A DNA stretch of 22,008 bases from Pseudomonadota bacterium (GTDB taxonomy: Bacteria; Pseudomonadota; Gammaproteobacteria; Xanthomonadales; Xanthomonadaceae). The notes under the pieces were generated by a model. That model saw nothing but the letters and a program-made list of their open reading frames with translations. It was not told where the DNA came from and ran no database searches. The DNA lies in assembly GCA_023395465.1 (NCBI GenBank), contig JAEWZE010000154.1, positions 1-22,008 of the forward strand, in the 5' to 3' direction. The translations under genes were made by a program, and so were the position numbers. Shown here piece after piece: positions 14,395 to 21,897 of the stretch (position 1 is its first letter; every line of letters starts with the position of its first letter).

Positions 14395-15837
14395 ATGGAC
14401 AGGAAGCGGATCGCGCTGTTCGCATGCGCGTGGCTGCTGGCAGGCGCGGCGCAGGGCGAAGTGCTGCAGGGCAACCTGGAGCTGCGCTGGGGCGACGCTG
14501 CGCCTGCAGCCGAGGCGCGCCTGGCGCCGAAGTTCGAGGTGGCGCTGGCCCTGGACGGCGGCGGGCGCATCGCCCTCGACCCCGGGCAGGCGCGGCGTGG
14601 CGCCGGCGATCTCTATGCGCTGGCGAACCGGCGCGTGGCGGTCGGCTTCAGCGGCCGCAAGTCCGGCGGCATGCGCATGATCGACGCCATCGTGCCGGTG
14701 GACGATCCGGCGACCGGCCTGGCCCACGTGCGCAGCGGCAAGGCCGACGGGGTGGCCAAGGCCACGCTCGGTGCGACCCGCTGGATGACCGTGGCCTGCA
14801 GGTTCAGCGACATCGCCGAGGAGCAGAAGACGGTCGCATTCTTCCGCGACCAGTATGGCGAGGCCGAAGGCCAGCTCGGTCATTACTGGCGCGAGGTGTC
14901 CTACGACCGGATCAACCTGGCCGGCAGCGACGCGGTGGGCTGGTACGCCCTGCCGCATCCACGTTCGCATTACGTGACCGAGGATGGCGAAGAGGAGAAG
15001 GCCGACCTCGACGCGCTGTTCGACGACTGCACCGCGGCCGCCGACGCCAGCGTCGACTTCAGCGGCGTCCTCGGCATCAACATGATGTTCAACGGCGATC
15101 TCGACGGCTATGCCTGGGGCGGCGGCCGCTGCGCGACGCTCGATGGCGGCCACCGCTGCTGGTCGACCACCTGGAACCCGCCGTGGTCGTTCAACAACCT
15201 GGCGCCGCTCGCGCACGAGATGGGGCACGGCTACGGCCTGCCGCATTCGGACAATTCCGACGGCGACGACGATACCTACGACAATCCCTGGGACGTGATG
15301 AGCGACAGCTGGAGCAACGCTGTCCGCGACGCGGTGTATGGCTCCCGGCCCAAGCACATCAACATGCTGCAGCGCGATCGCCTGGGCTGGGTGGATGCCG
15401 CGCGCAAACGTACGTTCGACGTGGGCACGCCGCGCACGCGGCTGCAGCTGGACTTCGCCAGCCTGTCCGGCGCCGGCAGCGCGCAGATGCTGGTGCTGCA
15501 GACGCCGTCCTCGCCCGATCCGTACAGTGGCACGTTCTACACCGTCGAGGCGCGCCGACGCAGTGGCGCCTACGAGGGTGCGCTGGCCGACGACGCGGTG
15601 ATCATCCACCGGGTCGGCAGCGGCTACCGCTACGAGGCCGAGAGCCAGGACGCCGATCGCCCGCCGGCGGATACCGCCAACAACGAGGGATCGATGTTCA
15701 AGCCGGGCGAGGCCTGGATCTCGCCCGACGGCCTGTTCACCCTGTACGTGGAATCGGGCAACGCCGGCGGATTCACCGTGATCGTGGGCGACCGCGGCCG
15801 GGTGACCGGCGGCGACGGGCCGCGCCGCCGCAAGTGA
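14395..15837 (+). CDS. Secreted zinc metalloprotease, metzincin-type motif
   Basis: This 480-residue protein has a signal peptide (MDRKRIALFACAWLLAGAAQ, cleavage near AQG-EV). The zinc site is HEMGHGYGLPHS: His274, Glu275, His278 and His284 fit HExxHxxGxxH. DVMSD with Met302 fits a Met-turn 18 residues later. The preceding region (about 150-270) has Trp-rich and Cys-rich stretches (GGRCATLDGGHRCWSTTW), and the C-terminal half looks beta-rich. It resembles M6/M10-like proteases, but I cannot place it in a specific family. AGGGGG lies seven bases before ATG 14395. A CRP/Clp-like palindrome is 57 bases upstream. It is probably exported to the periplasm or medium. No propeptide cysteine switch was recognised. 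Confidence 0.87.
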   Translation: MDRKRIALFACAWLLAGAAQGEVLQGNLELRWGDAAPAAEARLAPKFEVALALDGGGRIALDPGQARRGAGDLYALANRRVAVGFSGRKSGGMRMIDAIVPVDDPATGLAHVRSGKADGVAKATLGATRWMTVACRFSDIAEEQKTVAFFRDQYGEAEGQLGHYWREVSYDRINLAGSDAVGWYALPHPRSHYVTEDGEEEKADLDALFDDCTAAADASVDFSGVLGINMMFNGDLDGYAWGGGRCATLDGGHRCWSTTWNPPWSFNNLAPLAHEMGHGYGLPHSDNSDGDDDTYDNPWDVMSDSWSNAVRDAVYGSRPKHINMLQRDRLGWVDAARKRTFDVGTPRTRLQLDFASLSGAGSAQMLVLQTPSSPDPYSGTFYTVEARRRSGAYEGALADDAVIIHRVGSGYRYEAESQDADRPPADTANNEGSMFKPGEAWISPDGLFTLYVESGNAGGFTVIVGDRGRVTGGDGPRRRK

Positions 15838-15871
15838 GCGGCGCCGTGATGCCGGCCGCGCGCGGCGGTGC

Positions 15872-15877
15872 GATAAT
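15872..15877 (+). promoter_or_regulatory. -10-like element GATAAT, leaderless-type spacing
   Basis: GATAAT matches TATAAT at five of six positions and ends six bases before ATG 15884 of ubiE. There is no Shine-Dalgarno sequence before this ATG. The gene would have its own transcript starting at or near the AUG. Confidence 0.42.
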
Positions 15878-15883
15878 GCGTGC

Positions 15884-16642
15884 ATGAGCGCACCCGACGA
15901 CACCGGCACCACCCATTTCGGCTACCGCGAGGTGCCGGTCGGCGAGAAGCAGAAGCTGGTCGGCGAGGTGTTCTCGTCGGTTGCCGGCAACTACGACCTG
16001 ATGAACGACCTGATGTCGATGGGGATCCATCGGCTGTGGAAGCGGTACTTCGTTGCCACCGCGCAGGTCAGGCGCGGCGCGCGCGTGCTCGACCTGGCCG
16101 GCGGCACGGGCGACATCGCCGCGCTGCTCAGGGACCGCGTGGGCGACTCCGGCGAGCTGGTGCTGGGCGACATCAACGGCGAGATGCTGCGCGTGGGCCG
16201 CGACCGCATGACCGACCGCGGCAACGTGCGCGGCTTCGAGTACGTCCAGTGCAATGCCGAGAAGCTGCCGTTCCCGGACGCCAGCTTCGACCTGGTCACG
16301 ATCGCCTTCGGCCTGCGCAACGTGACCGACAAGGACGCGGCGCTGCGGGAGATGCAGCGCGTGCTCAAGGTCGGTGGGCAGGCGCGCGTGCTGGAGTTCT
16401 CCGAGGTCCGCGCCGACTGGTTCAAGCCGCTCTACGACTTCCACTCGTTCAAGGTGCTGCCGCGCCTGGGCCGGCTGTTCGCCGGCGATGCCGACAGCTA
16501 CCGCTACCTGGCCGAGTCGATCCGCCAGCATCCGCCGCAGGAGCAGCTCAAGGCGATGATGGACGCGGCCGGCTTCGCCCGGACCCGCTACCGCAACCTG
16601 TCCGGCGGCATCGTCGCGATCCACGACGGCTGGAAAGTCTAG
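15884..16642 (+). CDS. ubiE: Ubiquinone/menaquinone C-methyltransferase UbiE
   Basis: UbiE adds the C-methyl group in ubiquinone (and, where made, menaquinone) synthesis using S-adenosylmethionine. At 252 residues it has normal length. The family N-terminal block VGEVFSSVAGNYDLMNDLMS (27-46) is present. SAM motif I is DLAGGTGD (70-77), the post-motif acidic residue lies in VLGDIN, and FGLRNVTDKDAALREMQRVLK is the UbiE/COQ5 signature (142-162). The C-terminal ESIRQHPPQEQLKAMMDAAGF and GGIVAIHDGWKV are intact. The start is supported by the -10-like hexamer six bases upstream rather than by a ribosome site. The upstream metalloprotease stop is 46 bases away. Confidence 0.97.
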   Translation: MSAPDDTGTTHFGYREVPVGEKQKLVGEVFSSVAGNYDLMNDLMSMGIHRLWKRYFVATAQVRRGARVLDLAGGTGDIAALLRDRVGDSGELVLGDINGEMLRVGRDRMTDRGNVRGFEYVQCNAEKLPFPDASFDLVTIAFGLRNVTDKDAALREMQRVLKVGGQARVLEFSEVRADWFKPLYDFHSFKVLPRLGRLFAGDADSYRYLAESIRQHPPQEQLKAMMDAAGFARTRYRNLSGGIVAIHDGWKV

Positions 16643-16737
16643 AGGCGGCGCCGGCGCGACCCGGTCAGCAGGCCGCGTGCGGGGCACGGCGTCCGGGGCC
16701 GGGCCTGCCGTATCCACCATGCAACGTGCCGGCTGCA

Positions 16738-16758
16738 GCCGCGGCGATCGGCCGCGGC
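16738..16758 (+). terminator. Hairpin between ubiE and the M1 peptidase gene
   Basis: GCCGCGGC occurs at 16738-16745 and 16751-16758. Because it is self-complementary, the two copies form an 8-bp stem around GATCG. It is 95 bases after the ubiE stop with no T tract, so termination is possible but unproven. Confidence 0.28.
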
Positions 16759-16782
16759 CATGCGGGCGCCGGGTATCGGGAC

Positions 16783-16788
16783 TAGAAT
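16783..16788 (+). promoter_or_regulatory. -10-like element TAGAAT of the M1 peptidase gene
   Basis: TAGAAT matches TATAAT at five of six positions and would place the transcript start about 28 bases before ATG 16823. Unlike the leaderless-type genes, an AGAGG ribosome-site candidate follows (16806-16810). No clear -35 is visible. Confidence 0.38.
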
Positions 16789-16822
16789 CGTCGCCTGTTT
16801 CCGCCAGAGGCGTCCCCCGGCC

Positions 16823-18856
16823 ATGCGCCATCCCCGCGTGCGCGCGCTGCGCGCCCTGCTGTTGCTGCTTCCCCTCCTGCTCGTGCTGTCGGCCTGCAAG
16901 CGCGAAGCCGCCGGGCCCGATCCCGCCACCGCCCCCGCCCCCAAACCCGCCGCCATGGCCGATAGCGACGAACATTCCTTTGCCGAACCCGGCAGGGTCG
17001 TCATCGACGACCTGGCGCTGGACCTCGCGCTCGACTTCGATGCGAAGACCATTTCCGGCACCGCCACCTACACGCTCGAGTGGAAGGACGCCGGCGCCAC
17101 GCAGCTGGTGCTCGACACGCGCGAGCTCGCCATCGAGCAGGTCGAAGCCCAGGTCGATGGCGCCTGGCAGCCGCTGCAGTTCGCCCTGGCCGACGCCGAC
17201 GCCGCGCTCGGCAGCCGCCTGACCATCGAGACGCCGCAGCGTCCGACGCAGCTGCGCGTGACCTATCGCACTTCGCCCGCTGCCTCGGGCCTGCAATGGC
17301 TGGAGCCGGGCATGACCGAGGGCGGGCAGCTGCCCTTCATGTTCAGCCAGTCGCAGCAGATCCATGCGCGTTCCTGGGTGCCGCTGCAGGACACGCCGCA
17401 GGTGCGCTACACCTACAGCGCCCGCGTGCGCACGCGTCCGGACGTGATGGTGCTGATGAGCGCCGACAACGATCCGGCGGCCGCGCGCGACGGCGAGTAC
17501 AGCTTCACCATGCCGCAGCGGATCCCGTCGTACCTGATGGCGATCGCGGCCGGCGACCTGGTGTTCAAGTCGATCTCGGGACGTTCGGGCGTGTGGGCCG
17601 AGCCGGCGATGGTCGAGCGTGCGACGGCCGAGTTCGCCGATACCGAGAAGATGATCGCCGCCACCGAGGCGCTGTACGGTCCCTACCGCTGGGAGCGCTA
17701 CGACCTGCTGGTGCTGCCGCCGTCGTTCCCGTTCGGCGGCATGGAGAATCCGCGCCTGTCGTTCATCACCCCCACCGTGATCGTCGGCGACAAGTCGCTG
17801 GTCTCGCTGATCGCGCATGAGCTGGCGCACAGCTGGTCGGGCAACCTGGTCACCTTCTCCAGCGCCAAGCACGGCTGGCTCAACGAGGGCATGACCAGCT
17901 ACGTCGAGAACCGCATCGTCGAAGCGCTGTACGGCGAGGAGTTCAGCGACATGGAGTGGGTGATCGCGCGCGACGCGCTCAAGCGCGACATCGGCGACAT
18001 GTCCGAGGCCACCCAGGCGCTGGCGATCCGCCCGGGCACGCCGCTCGATGCCGACGACGCCCTGAGCCAGGTGTCCTACGACAAGGGCGCATGGTTCCTG
18101 CACTTCCTGGAGGAGCGCTTCGGCCGCGAGGTGTTCGATCCGTTCCTGCGCGGGTACTTCGACCATTTCGCCTTCCAGAGCATTCCCACCGAGACCTTCC
18201 TGGGCTACGCCAGGCAGCACCTGTTCGACGCGCATCCGGGCGTGGTGACCGAAGCGGAAATCGACGAGTGGATCTATGGCCCCGGCATTCCGGCCAATGC
18301 GCCGCAGGTGCTGTCGCCGCGGATGGGCATCGTCGATTCCGCGCGCCTGGCCTGGCGCGGCAGCAAGCAGCTGCCGCCCACGCAGATCACCAGCCAGTGG
18401 AGCACCCAGGAATGGCTGCACTTCCTCGAAGGCATGCCGGAAACGCTGCCGGTGGCCGAACTCGAGCAGCTCGACCGGGCCTACCGCTTCACCGGCACCG
18501 CCAACGGCGAGATCGCCATGCGCTGGTATCCGCTGGCGATCCGCAGCGGCTACGCGCAGGCCAACGAGGCCATCGTCGCCTTCGTGAACAGGATCGGCCG
18601 GCGCAAGCTGATCATTCCGGTGTACGAGGCGCTGGCCGGGACCCACGACGGGCTCGCGCTCGCGCGGACCGCCTTCGCACAGGCACGCCCGGGCTACCAC
18701 CCGATCACCACCGCATCGGTGGAAAAGGTGCTCGCCGAGGCGACGCCGACGGCAGCCCCCGCGCCCGCCCCTGCGGAGGCCGGGGAAGCTGGGGAAGTTG
18801 TGGAGACGGACACGCAGCAGGCCGGTGCCGCCGACGACGGCGCGGTGACGAACTGA
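16823..18856 (+). CDS. M1 family lipoprotein aminopeptidase (LTA4-hydrolase-like)
   Basis: This 677-residue zinc aminopeptidase removes N-terminal residues from peptides. A long hydrophobic signal leads to the lipobox LSAC with Cys25, so it is probably lipid-anchored; Lys at +2 favours outer-membrane sorting. The N-terminal beta domain is followed by the catalytic domain: exopeptidase motif GGMEN (305-309), zinc site HELAH (His332, Glu333, His336), third ligand Glu355 in WLNEGMTSY, and the likely proton donor Tyr419 in SYDKG. The C-terminal helical domain (about 500-640) matches the leukotriene A4 hydrolase/aminopeptidase B branch. The last roughly 40 residues are an Ala/Pro/Glu-rich low-complexity tail. 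ATG 16823 begins the basic signal N-region; an in-frame ATG at 16760 would bury it. Confidence 0.95.
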   Translation: MRHPRVRALRALLLLLPLLLVLSACKREAAGPDPATAPAPKPAAMADSDEHSFAEPGRVVIDDLALDLALDFDAKTISGTATYTLEWKDAGATQLVLDTRELAIEQVEAQVDGAWQPLQFALADADAALGSRLTIETPQRPTQLRVTYRTSPAASGLQWLEPGMTEGGQLPFMFSQSQQIHARSWVPLQDTPQVRYTYSARVRTRPDVMVLMSADNDPAAARDGEYSFTMPQRIPSYLMAIAAGDLVFKSISGRSGVWAEPAMVERATAEFADTEKMIAATEALYGPYRWERYDLLVLPPSFPFGGMENPRLSFITPTVIVGDKSLVSLIAHELAHSWSGNLVTFSSAKHGWLNEGMTSYVENRIVEALYGEEFSDMEWVIARDALKRDIGDMSEATQALAIRPGTPLDADDALSQVSYDKGAWFLHFLEERFGREVFDPFLRGYFDHFAFQSIPTETFLGYARQHLFDAHPGVVTEAEIDEWIYGPGIPANAPQVLSPRMGIVDSARLAWRGSKQLPPTQITSQWSTQEWLHFLEGMPETLPVAELEQLDRAYRFTGTANGEIAMRWYPLAIRSGYAQANEAIVAFVNRIGRRKLIIPVYEALAGTHDGLALARTAFAQARPGYHPITTASVEKVLAEATPTAAPAPAPAEAGEAGEVVETDTQQAGAADDGAVTN

Positions 18857-19008
18857 GGGAGGGCGCTGCGGCCGCGGTCGACCGCGTCGCGGCGCCAGCC
18901 CTGCGGTCGCGTGTCGCGCCGGAATCCGCCGTCACGGCGTCGAGGCGGGATGACAGGCCGCGCGCGGCATGACAGGGTGGAGGCAGGACCTCGTTCGGGA
19001 GCTTGTGC

Positions 19009-19755
19009 ATGCATATCGTGATACCCGTGGGCGCCGCGCTGCTCGCCCTGGCCTTGCTGGCGGGCTGCAAGGACCGCGAAGCCGAGGCCGCGGCGCAGGC
19101 GGCGGCGCTGGCCCAGGCCAACGAACAGGCCAACGAACAGGCCGCCGCGGAAGCCGAGCGCGGCTTCGAGGCCGCGGTCGCCGACGGCAACTGGGCGCTG
19201 GCCAAGGCGCAAGGCGACATCCTGCTGGCGAAATGGCCGACCACCGAAGCGGCCGACCGCGTGCGGCCGCGCCACGAGGAGGCCAGGGCCAAGGGCGCCG
19301 CCGAACTGGAGGCGAGCCGCGTCGCCGCCCTGTGGACCTACCAGAGCCAGCCGGTGGAGAGAAGCAACCAGCTCTCGGCCTCGATCTATGCGAAGGAGCC
19401 GCTGGACGTCGACGGCAGCGGCGCCAAGCCTGTCCGGCTGATCTTCCGCGACCATCCGGACTGGGGCCGCAGCAGCTACCTGGTGCTGCCCGGCGGCGAT
19501 TTCGCCAAGGCCTGCTACCGCAGCTGCAGCGTCACCGTCACCATCGACGACCAGGCGCCGAAGACGATGTCGGCCAACCGTCCGAAGACGGACGAGGCCA
19601 TCGCCATGTTCATCGACGATGAGAAGGCGCTGTGGCGGCTCACGCGGGATGCCACGCGCATGCGCATCGAATTCCCGACGCGCGACGTCGGCAACCGCGT
19701 GGCCGAGTTCGAGGTTGCGGGGCTGGACCGCGCGAAGATGCCGGGGTGGGACTGA
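19009..19755 (+). CDS. Lipoprotein with N-terminal coiled coil, function unknown
   Basis: This is a 248-residue lipoprotein. The lipobox LLAGC puts the lipidated cysteine at residue 20. Residues 22-110 are Ala/Glu/Gln-rich and helical (AQANEQANEQAAAEAERGFEA), likely a coiled coil; the DNA here carries a 12-base tandem repeat. The rest is a compact domain with LIFRDHPDWGRSSYLVLPGG, a close cysteine pair (KACYRSCSV), and beta-strand-like stretches (SVTVTIDD, TRMRIEFP, NRVAEFEVAG). I do not recognise the family. ATG 19009 is supported by GGGAG seven bases upstream; TTG 19003 is less likely. The next small membrane protein starts 32 bases after the stop, so the two probably form an operon. Confidence 0.85.
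   Translation: MHIVIPVGAALLALALLAGCKDREAEAAAQAAALAQANEQANEQAAAEAERGFEAAVADGNWALAKAQGDILLAKWPTTEAADRVRPRHEEARAKGAAELEASRVAALWTYQSQPVERSNQLSASIYAKEPLDVDGSGAKPVRLIFRDHPDWGRSSYLVLPGGDFAKACYRSCSVTVTIDDQAPKTMSANRPKTDEAIAMFIDDEKALWRLTRDATRMRIEFPTRDVGNRVAEFEVAGLDRAKMPGWD
19114..19143 (+). repeat. 12-base tandem repeat in the coiled-coil lipoprotein gene
   Basis: CAGGCCAACGAA occurs at 19114-19125 and 19126-19137 and is followed by a half copy CAGGCC. It encodes QANE twice within the coiled-coil region. Being a multiple of three, changes in copy number would keep the frame. Confidence 0.75.
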
Positions 19756-19787
19756 GTCCGGCATCGGCCTGACCCGGGGGCAGGACG

Positions 19788-20060
19788 ATGGACGTGCTGA
19801 TCGTGGTGGTGGTCAGCGGGCTGGCGCTGGGCCTGCACGTGGCGCTGTTCGTGCTCATCCGCCGCTGGATGGATCGCGACCTGGCGCTGTCGTTCGCCGG
19901 CGACGACGCGGCCAGGCGCGACTACATGCTCGACAGCCTGGCGCGGGCGCGCCGCGAACGCGTGCGCCGTCGTGAGCTCGCGGCGTGGCTGGAGTCGGCG
20001 GCCCGGGAGTACCGCGGCGGGATCGCCGACGTCACGCGCCCGGGCGATGCACCCCGATGA
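19788..20060 (+). CDS. Small single-pass membrane protein, function unknown
   Basis: This 90-residue protein begins with a hydrophobic segment (about 2-25, LIVVVVSGLALGLHVALFVL) followed by IRRWMDR. A highly basic, helical cytoplasmic part comes next (LARARRERVRRRELAAWLESAAREY), ending in GGIADVTRPGDAPR. No domain is recognised. The ATG is preceded by GGGGGCAGG at suitable distance. It follows the coiled-coil lipoprotein by 32 bases and is probably co-transcribed. Its last 29 bases overlap the 3' end of the minus-strand gene ending at 20032. Confidence 0.72.
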   Translation: MDVLIVVVVSGLALGLHVALFVLIRRWMDRDLALSFAGDDAARRDYMLDSLARARRERVRRRELAAWLESAAREYRGGIADVTRPGDAPR

Positions 20061-20559
20061 GGGCGACGCAATCGAGTGCCTCACGGGTGGCCAGCAGCTC
20101 GATGCGTCGGGTGCCGTAGTCGCGCGCGTATCCGCGAACGCCAACGCCTTCCTGCAGGTGTGGCGAAGGCGCAATCGAGACCTGGCGGTCCGCGCCAACC
20201 CACTCGGCAAGTTCGTCGACTGGCGCACAAGGGCTGGTCCCGAGGTGCAGCAGGAGCAGCGGGGCGCCATCGAGTCCGCCGCGGCGTACACGAATCTCGA
20301 CGCTTTCGATGCGATAACCATCCCTGCTGGTGAAGCCCGGCAACCTGAGGTCCTTGGGTCCGCGGGATTCCTTCAGCGGTTCGTGCCCAGCCTCGGGCCC
20401 AAGCGACTGCAGCGCCTGTCCCATTCCCGCCGACCCCGCGGCAAGGTTGCGTAGCGTTGCAACGATCCGCTCGAGGTCGGGTGGCGGGGACGGGGGTGCC
20501 GTTGCCCTCGGCGGCGCGGCGCAGGCCAGGCCCTGCATGAGCAGGCCGAGCAGGACCAC
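20032..20559 (-). CDS. Predicted exported protein, function unknown
   Basis: This is a 175-residue protein if the GTG at 20559 is the start. A hydrophobic segment (VLLGLLMQGLACA) suggests export, then a Pro-rich linker (APPSPPPDLE) and a helical region. A protein-like C-terminal domain follows with GYRIESVEIRVRRGG, PLLLLHLGTSPCAPVDELAEW and RRIELLATREALDCVALIGVH. GAGG lies ten bases before this GTG. The reading frame stays open upstream to 20757, but that stretch has no convincing start or domain. ATG 20538 is another start, though it would lose most of the signal. LAC is a poor lipobox, so signal peptidase I cleavage is more likely. The gene tail overlaps the small membrane protein gene. I do not recognise the family. 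Confidence 0.62.
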   Translation of the reverse strand: MVLLGLLMQGLACAAPPRATAPPSPPPDLERIVATLRNLAAGSAGMGQALQSLGPEAGHEPLKESRGPKDLRLPGFTSRDGYRIESVEIRVRRGGLDGAPLLLLHLGTSPCAPVDELAEWVGADRQVSIAPSPHLQEGVGVRGYARDYGTRRIELLATREALDCVALIGVHRPGA

Positions 20560-20766
20560 ATGACGCGCACCTCGGCGCGCGGCGATCCCGATCCAGCGGG
20601 ATCGACGATCTGTCGCCGGGCGAGGATTGCGCTTCAGCCCGCAAGCCTCATCCGCAAGGGGCAACGCACCGGGCGTGGATACGTGACACGCACTGCCATG
20701 CAGCGCAGCGCGGGGGTCGTGCCGCGGGCGGACGACGATGCGGCTGGCCGCAAGCACCTGCGCCCG
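20560..20766. other. Region between the kinase and exported-protein genes
   Basis: These 207 bases separate two minus-strand genes. The open frame of the exported protein gene extends through most of it, but its translation (many Arg, Pro and Ala, no domain) looks non-coding. I see no convincing promoter, hairpin with T tract, or RNA gene. It probably holds the leader and promoter of the gene at 20559. Confidence 0.4.
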
Positions 20767-21699
20767 TTACAGCGCGTACCCGAACTGCTGGCGGAACTGG
20801 CCGGCGAAGTCTTCGTAGTCGAAACGCTGGTTCTGGGTGCCCGGGTGCTCGACCTTCAGCGCGCCCATCAGGTTGCCGATGCGGCCGATGGTCTGCCAGT
20901 CGCAGCCCTTCTCGATGCCGAAGATCAGGCCGGCACGGAACGCGTCGCCGCAGCCGGTCGGGTCGGTGATCCGGCGCTCGTGGGCCGGCGGGACGGTGTA
21001 GGCCTGCCCGGGCGTGTGGATCAGCGCGCCGCGCGGCCCCTGGGTGATGATGTAGGCCTTCACCCGCTGCACGATGTCCTTCTCGGTCCAGCCGGTGCGC
21101 TCCTGCAGCAGGTTGGACTCGTAGTCGTTGACCGTCACGTAGTCGGCCTGCTCGATGAACGCGCGAAGTTCCTCCCCGTTGAACAGCGGCATGGCCTGGC
21201 CCGGGTCGAAGATGAAGGGGATGCCGGACTCGGCGAACTCCTTCGCGTTCTGGAGCATGCCCTCGTAACCGTCCGGGCTGACGATCCCGATGCTCACGCC
21301 CGGCACGTCCTTCACGTGGTTCTCGTAGCTGCGCATCATCGCCCCCGGGTGGAAGGCGGTGATCTGGTTGTTGTCGTGGTCGGTGGTGATGAAGGCCTGC
21401 GGCGTGTAGCTGTCGGTCAGTTCCTTCACATAGGTCAGCGGGATGCCGAGCGCGTCGAAATGCGCGCGGTACGGCCCGAAGTCCTGGCCCACGGTCGCCA
21501 TCGGCAGCGGCTTGCCGCCGAGCAGGTGCAGGTTGTAGGCGATGTTGCCGGCGCAGCCGCCGAACTCGCGCCGCATCCGGGGCACGAGGAAGGAGACGTT
21601 CAGCACGTGCACCTTGTCAGGCAGGATGTGGTTCTTGAACTGGTCGGGGAACACCATGATGGTGTCATAGGCAAGCGAGCCGCAGATCAGTGCCGACAT
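20767..21699 (-). CDS. PfkB-family sugar/nucleoside kinase (adenosine-kinase-like)
   Basis: This 310-residue cytoplasmic ribokinase-family enzyme uses ATP to phosphorylate a sugar or nucleoside, probably adenosine. Its N terminus ALICGSLAYDTIMVFPDQF is typical. The substrate-binding FGGCAGNIAYNL lies at 46-57. The second PfkB signature DPTGCGDAFRAG (246-257) carries the catalytic base Asp252 in the GCGD anion hole. The start at 21699 has AAGGA five bases upstream; ATG 21738 is in frame but lacks this. A TAGAAT -10-like element lies about 50 bases upstream. It is divergent from mreB. Substrate is inferred from resemblance to bacterial adenosine kinases; ribokinase or another sugar kinase remains possible. 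Confidence 0.92.
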   Translation of the reverse strand: MSALICGSLAYDTIMVFPDQFKNHILPDKVHVLNVSFLVPRMRREFGGCAGNIAYNLHLLGGKPLPMATVGQDFGPYRAHFDALGIPLTYVKELTDSYTPQAFITTDHDNNQITAFHPGAMMRSYENHVKDVPGVSIGIVSPDGYEGMLQNAKEFAESGIPFIFDPGQAMPLFNGEELRAFIEQADYVTVNDYESNLLQERTGWTEKDIVQRVKAYIITQGPRGALIHTPGQAYTVPPAHERRITDPTGCGDAFRAGLIFGIEKGCDWQTIGRIGNLMGALKVEHPGTQNQRFDYEDFAGQFRQQFGYAL

Positions 21700-21746
21700 G
21701 TGGGTTCCTTGAGTGGCGGGAGCCGGGCGTTCCGGCAAAGCGCACC

Positions 21747-21752
21747 ATTCTA
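21747..21752 (-). promoter_or_regulatory. -10-like element TAGAAT of the kinase gene
   Basis: Read on the minus strand, TAGAAT matches TATAAT at five of six positions. It would start a transcript with a leader of roughly 40 bases before ATG 21699. The -35 position falls on the edge of the inverted repeat 21771-21796. Confidence 0.45.
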
Positions 21753-21770
21753 CGCGTTGAGCGCGCGCGG

Positions 21771-21796
21771 CTGAACCTGCGGTAACGAAGGTTCAG
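21771..21796. repeat. Inverted repeat between the kinase gene and mreB
   Basis: CTGAACC (21771-21777) and GGTTCAG (21790-21796) are perfect inverted arms around 12 bases. The repeat lies between the divergent promoters, touching the -35 region of the kinase promoter and about 38 bases upstream of the mreB -35. It could be an operator; it is too far from any stop codon to be an obvious terminator. Confidence 0.5.
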
Positions 21797-21833
21797 GCTT
21801 TTAACGCGCTCCTAACAGCGCGGAAATCCTTTG

Positions 21834-21862
21834 TTGCCGCGCCTTGCGTGCGTTGCTAGGCT
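21834..21862 (+). promoter_or_regulatory. Promoter of mreB
   Basis: TTGCCG (21834-21839) and TAGGCT (21857-21862) are separated by exactly 17 bases, giving a predicted start near 21869 and a leader of about 29 bases. The TAGGCT -10 is identical to that of the AAA ATPase gene. The leader has only a weak ribosome-site candidate (CTGGG). Confidence 0.5.
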
Positions 21863-21897
21863 ACCGTGATTTTCTGCCTCCAACTGGGCTTTTTCCG

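Noticed and set aside
13108..15912. 934-codon minus-strand frame across the deaminase and metalloprotease genes
   Set aside because: The real deaminase and mutarotase are in another minus frame, the metalloprotease is on the plus strand, and this translation is Arg/Ala-rich without motifs.
15773..18700. 975-codon minus-strand frame opposite ubiE and the M1 peptidase gene
   Set aside because: Both plus-strand genes have complete family motifs and catalytic residues; the antisense frame has none.
18950..18976. Direct repeat ATGACAGG before the coiled-coil lipoprotein gene
   Set aside because: Two eight-base copies 19 bases apart match no known operator or promoter element; too weak to report as a site.
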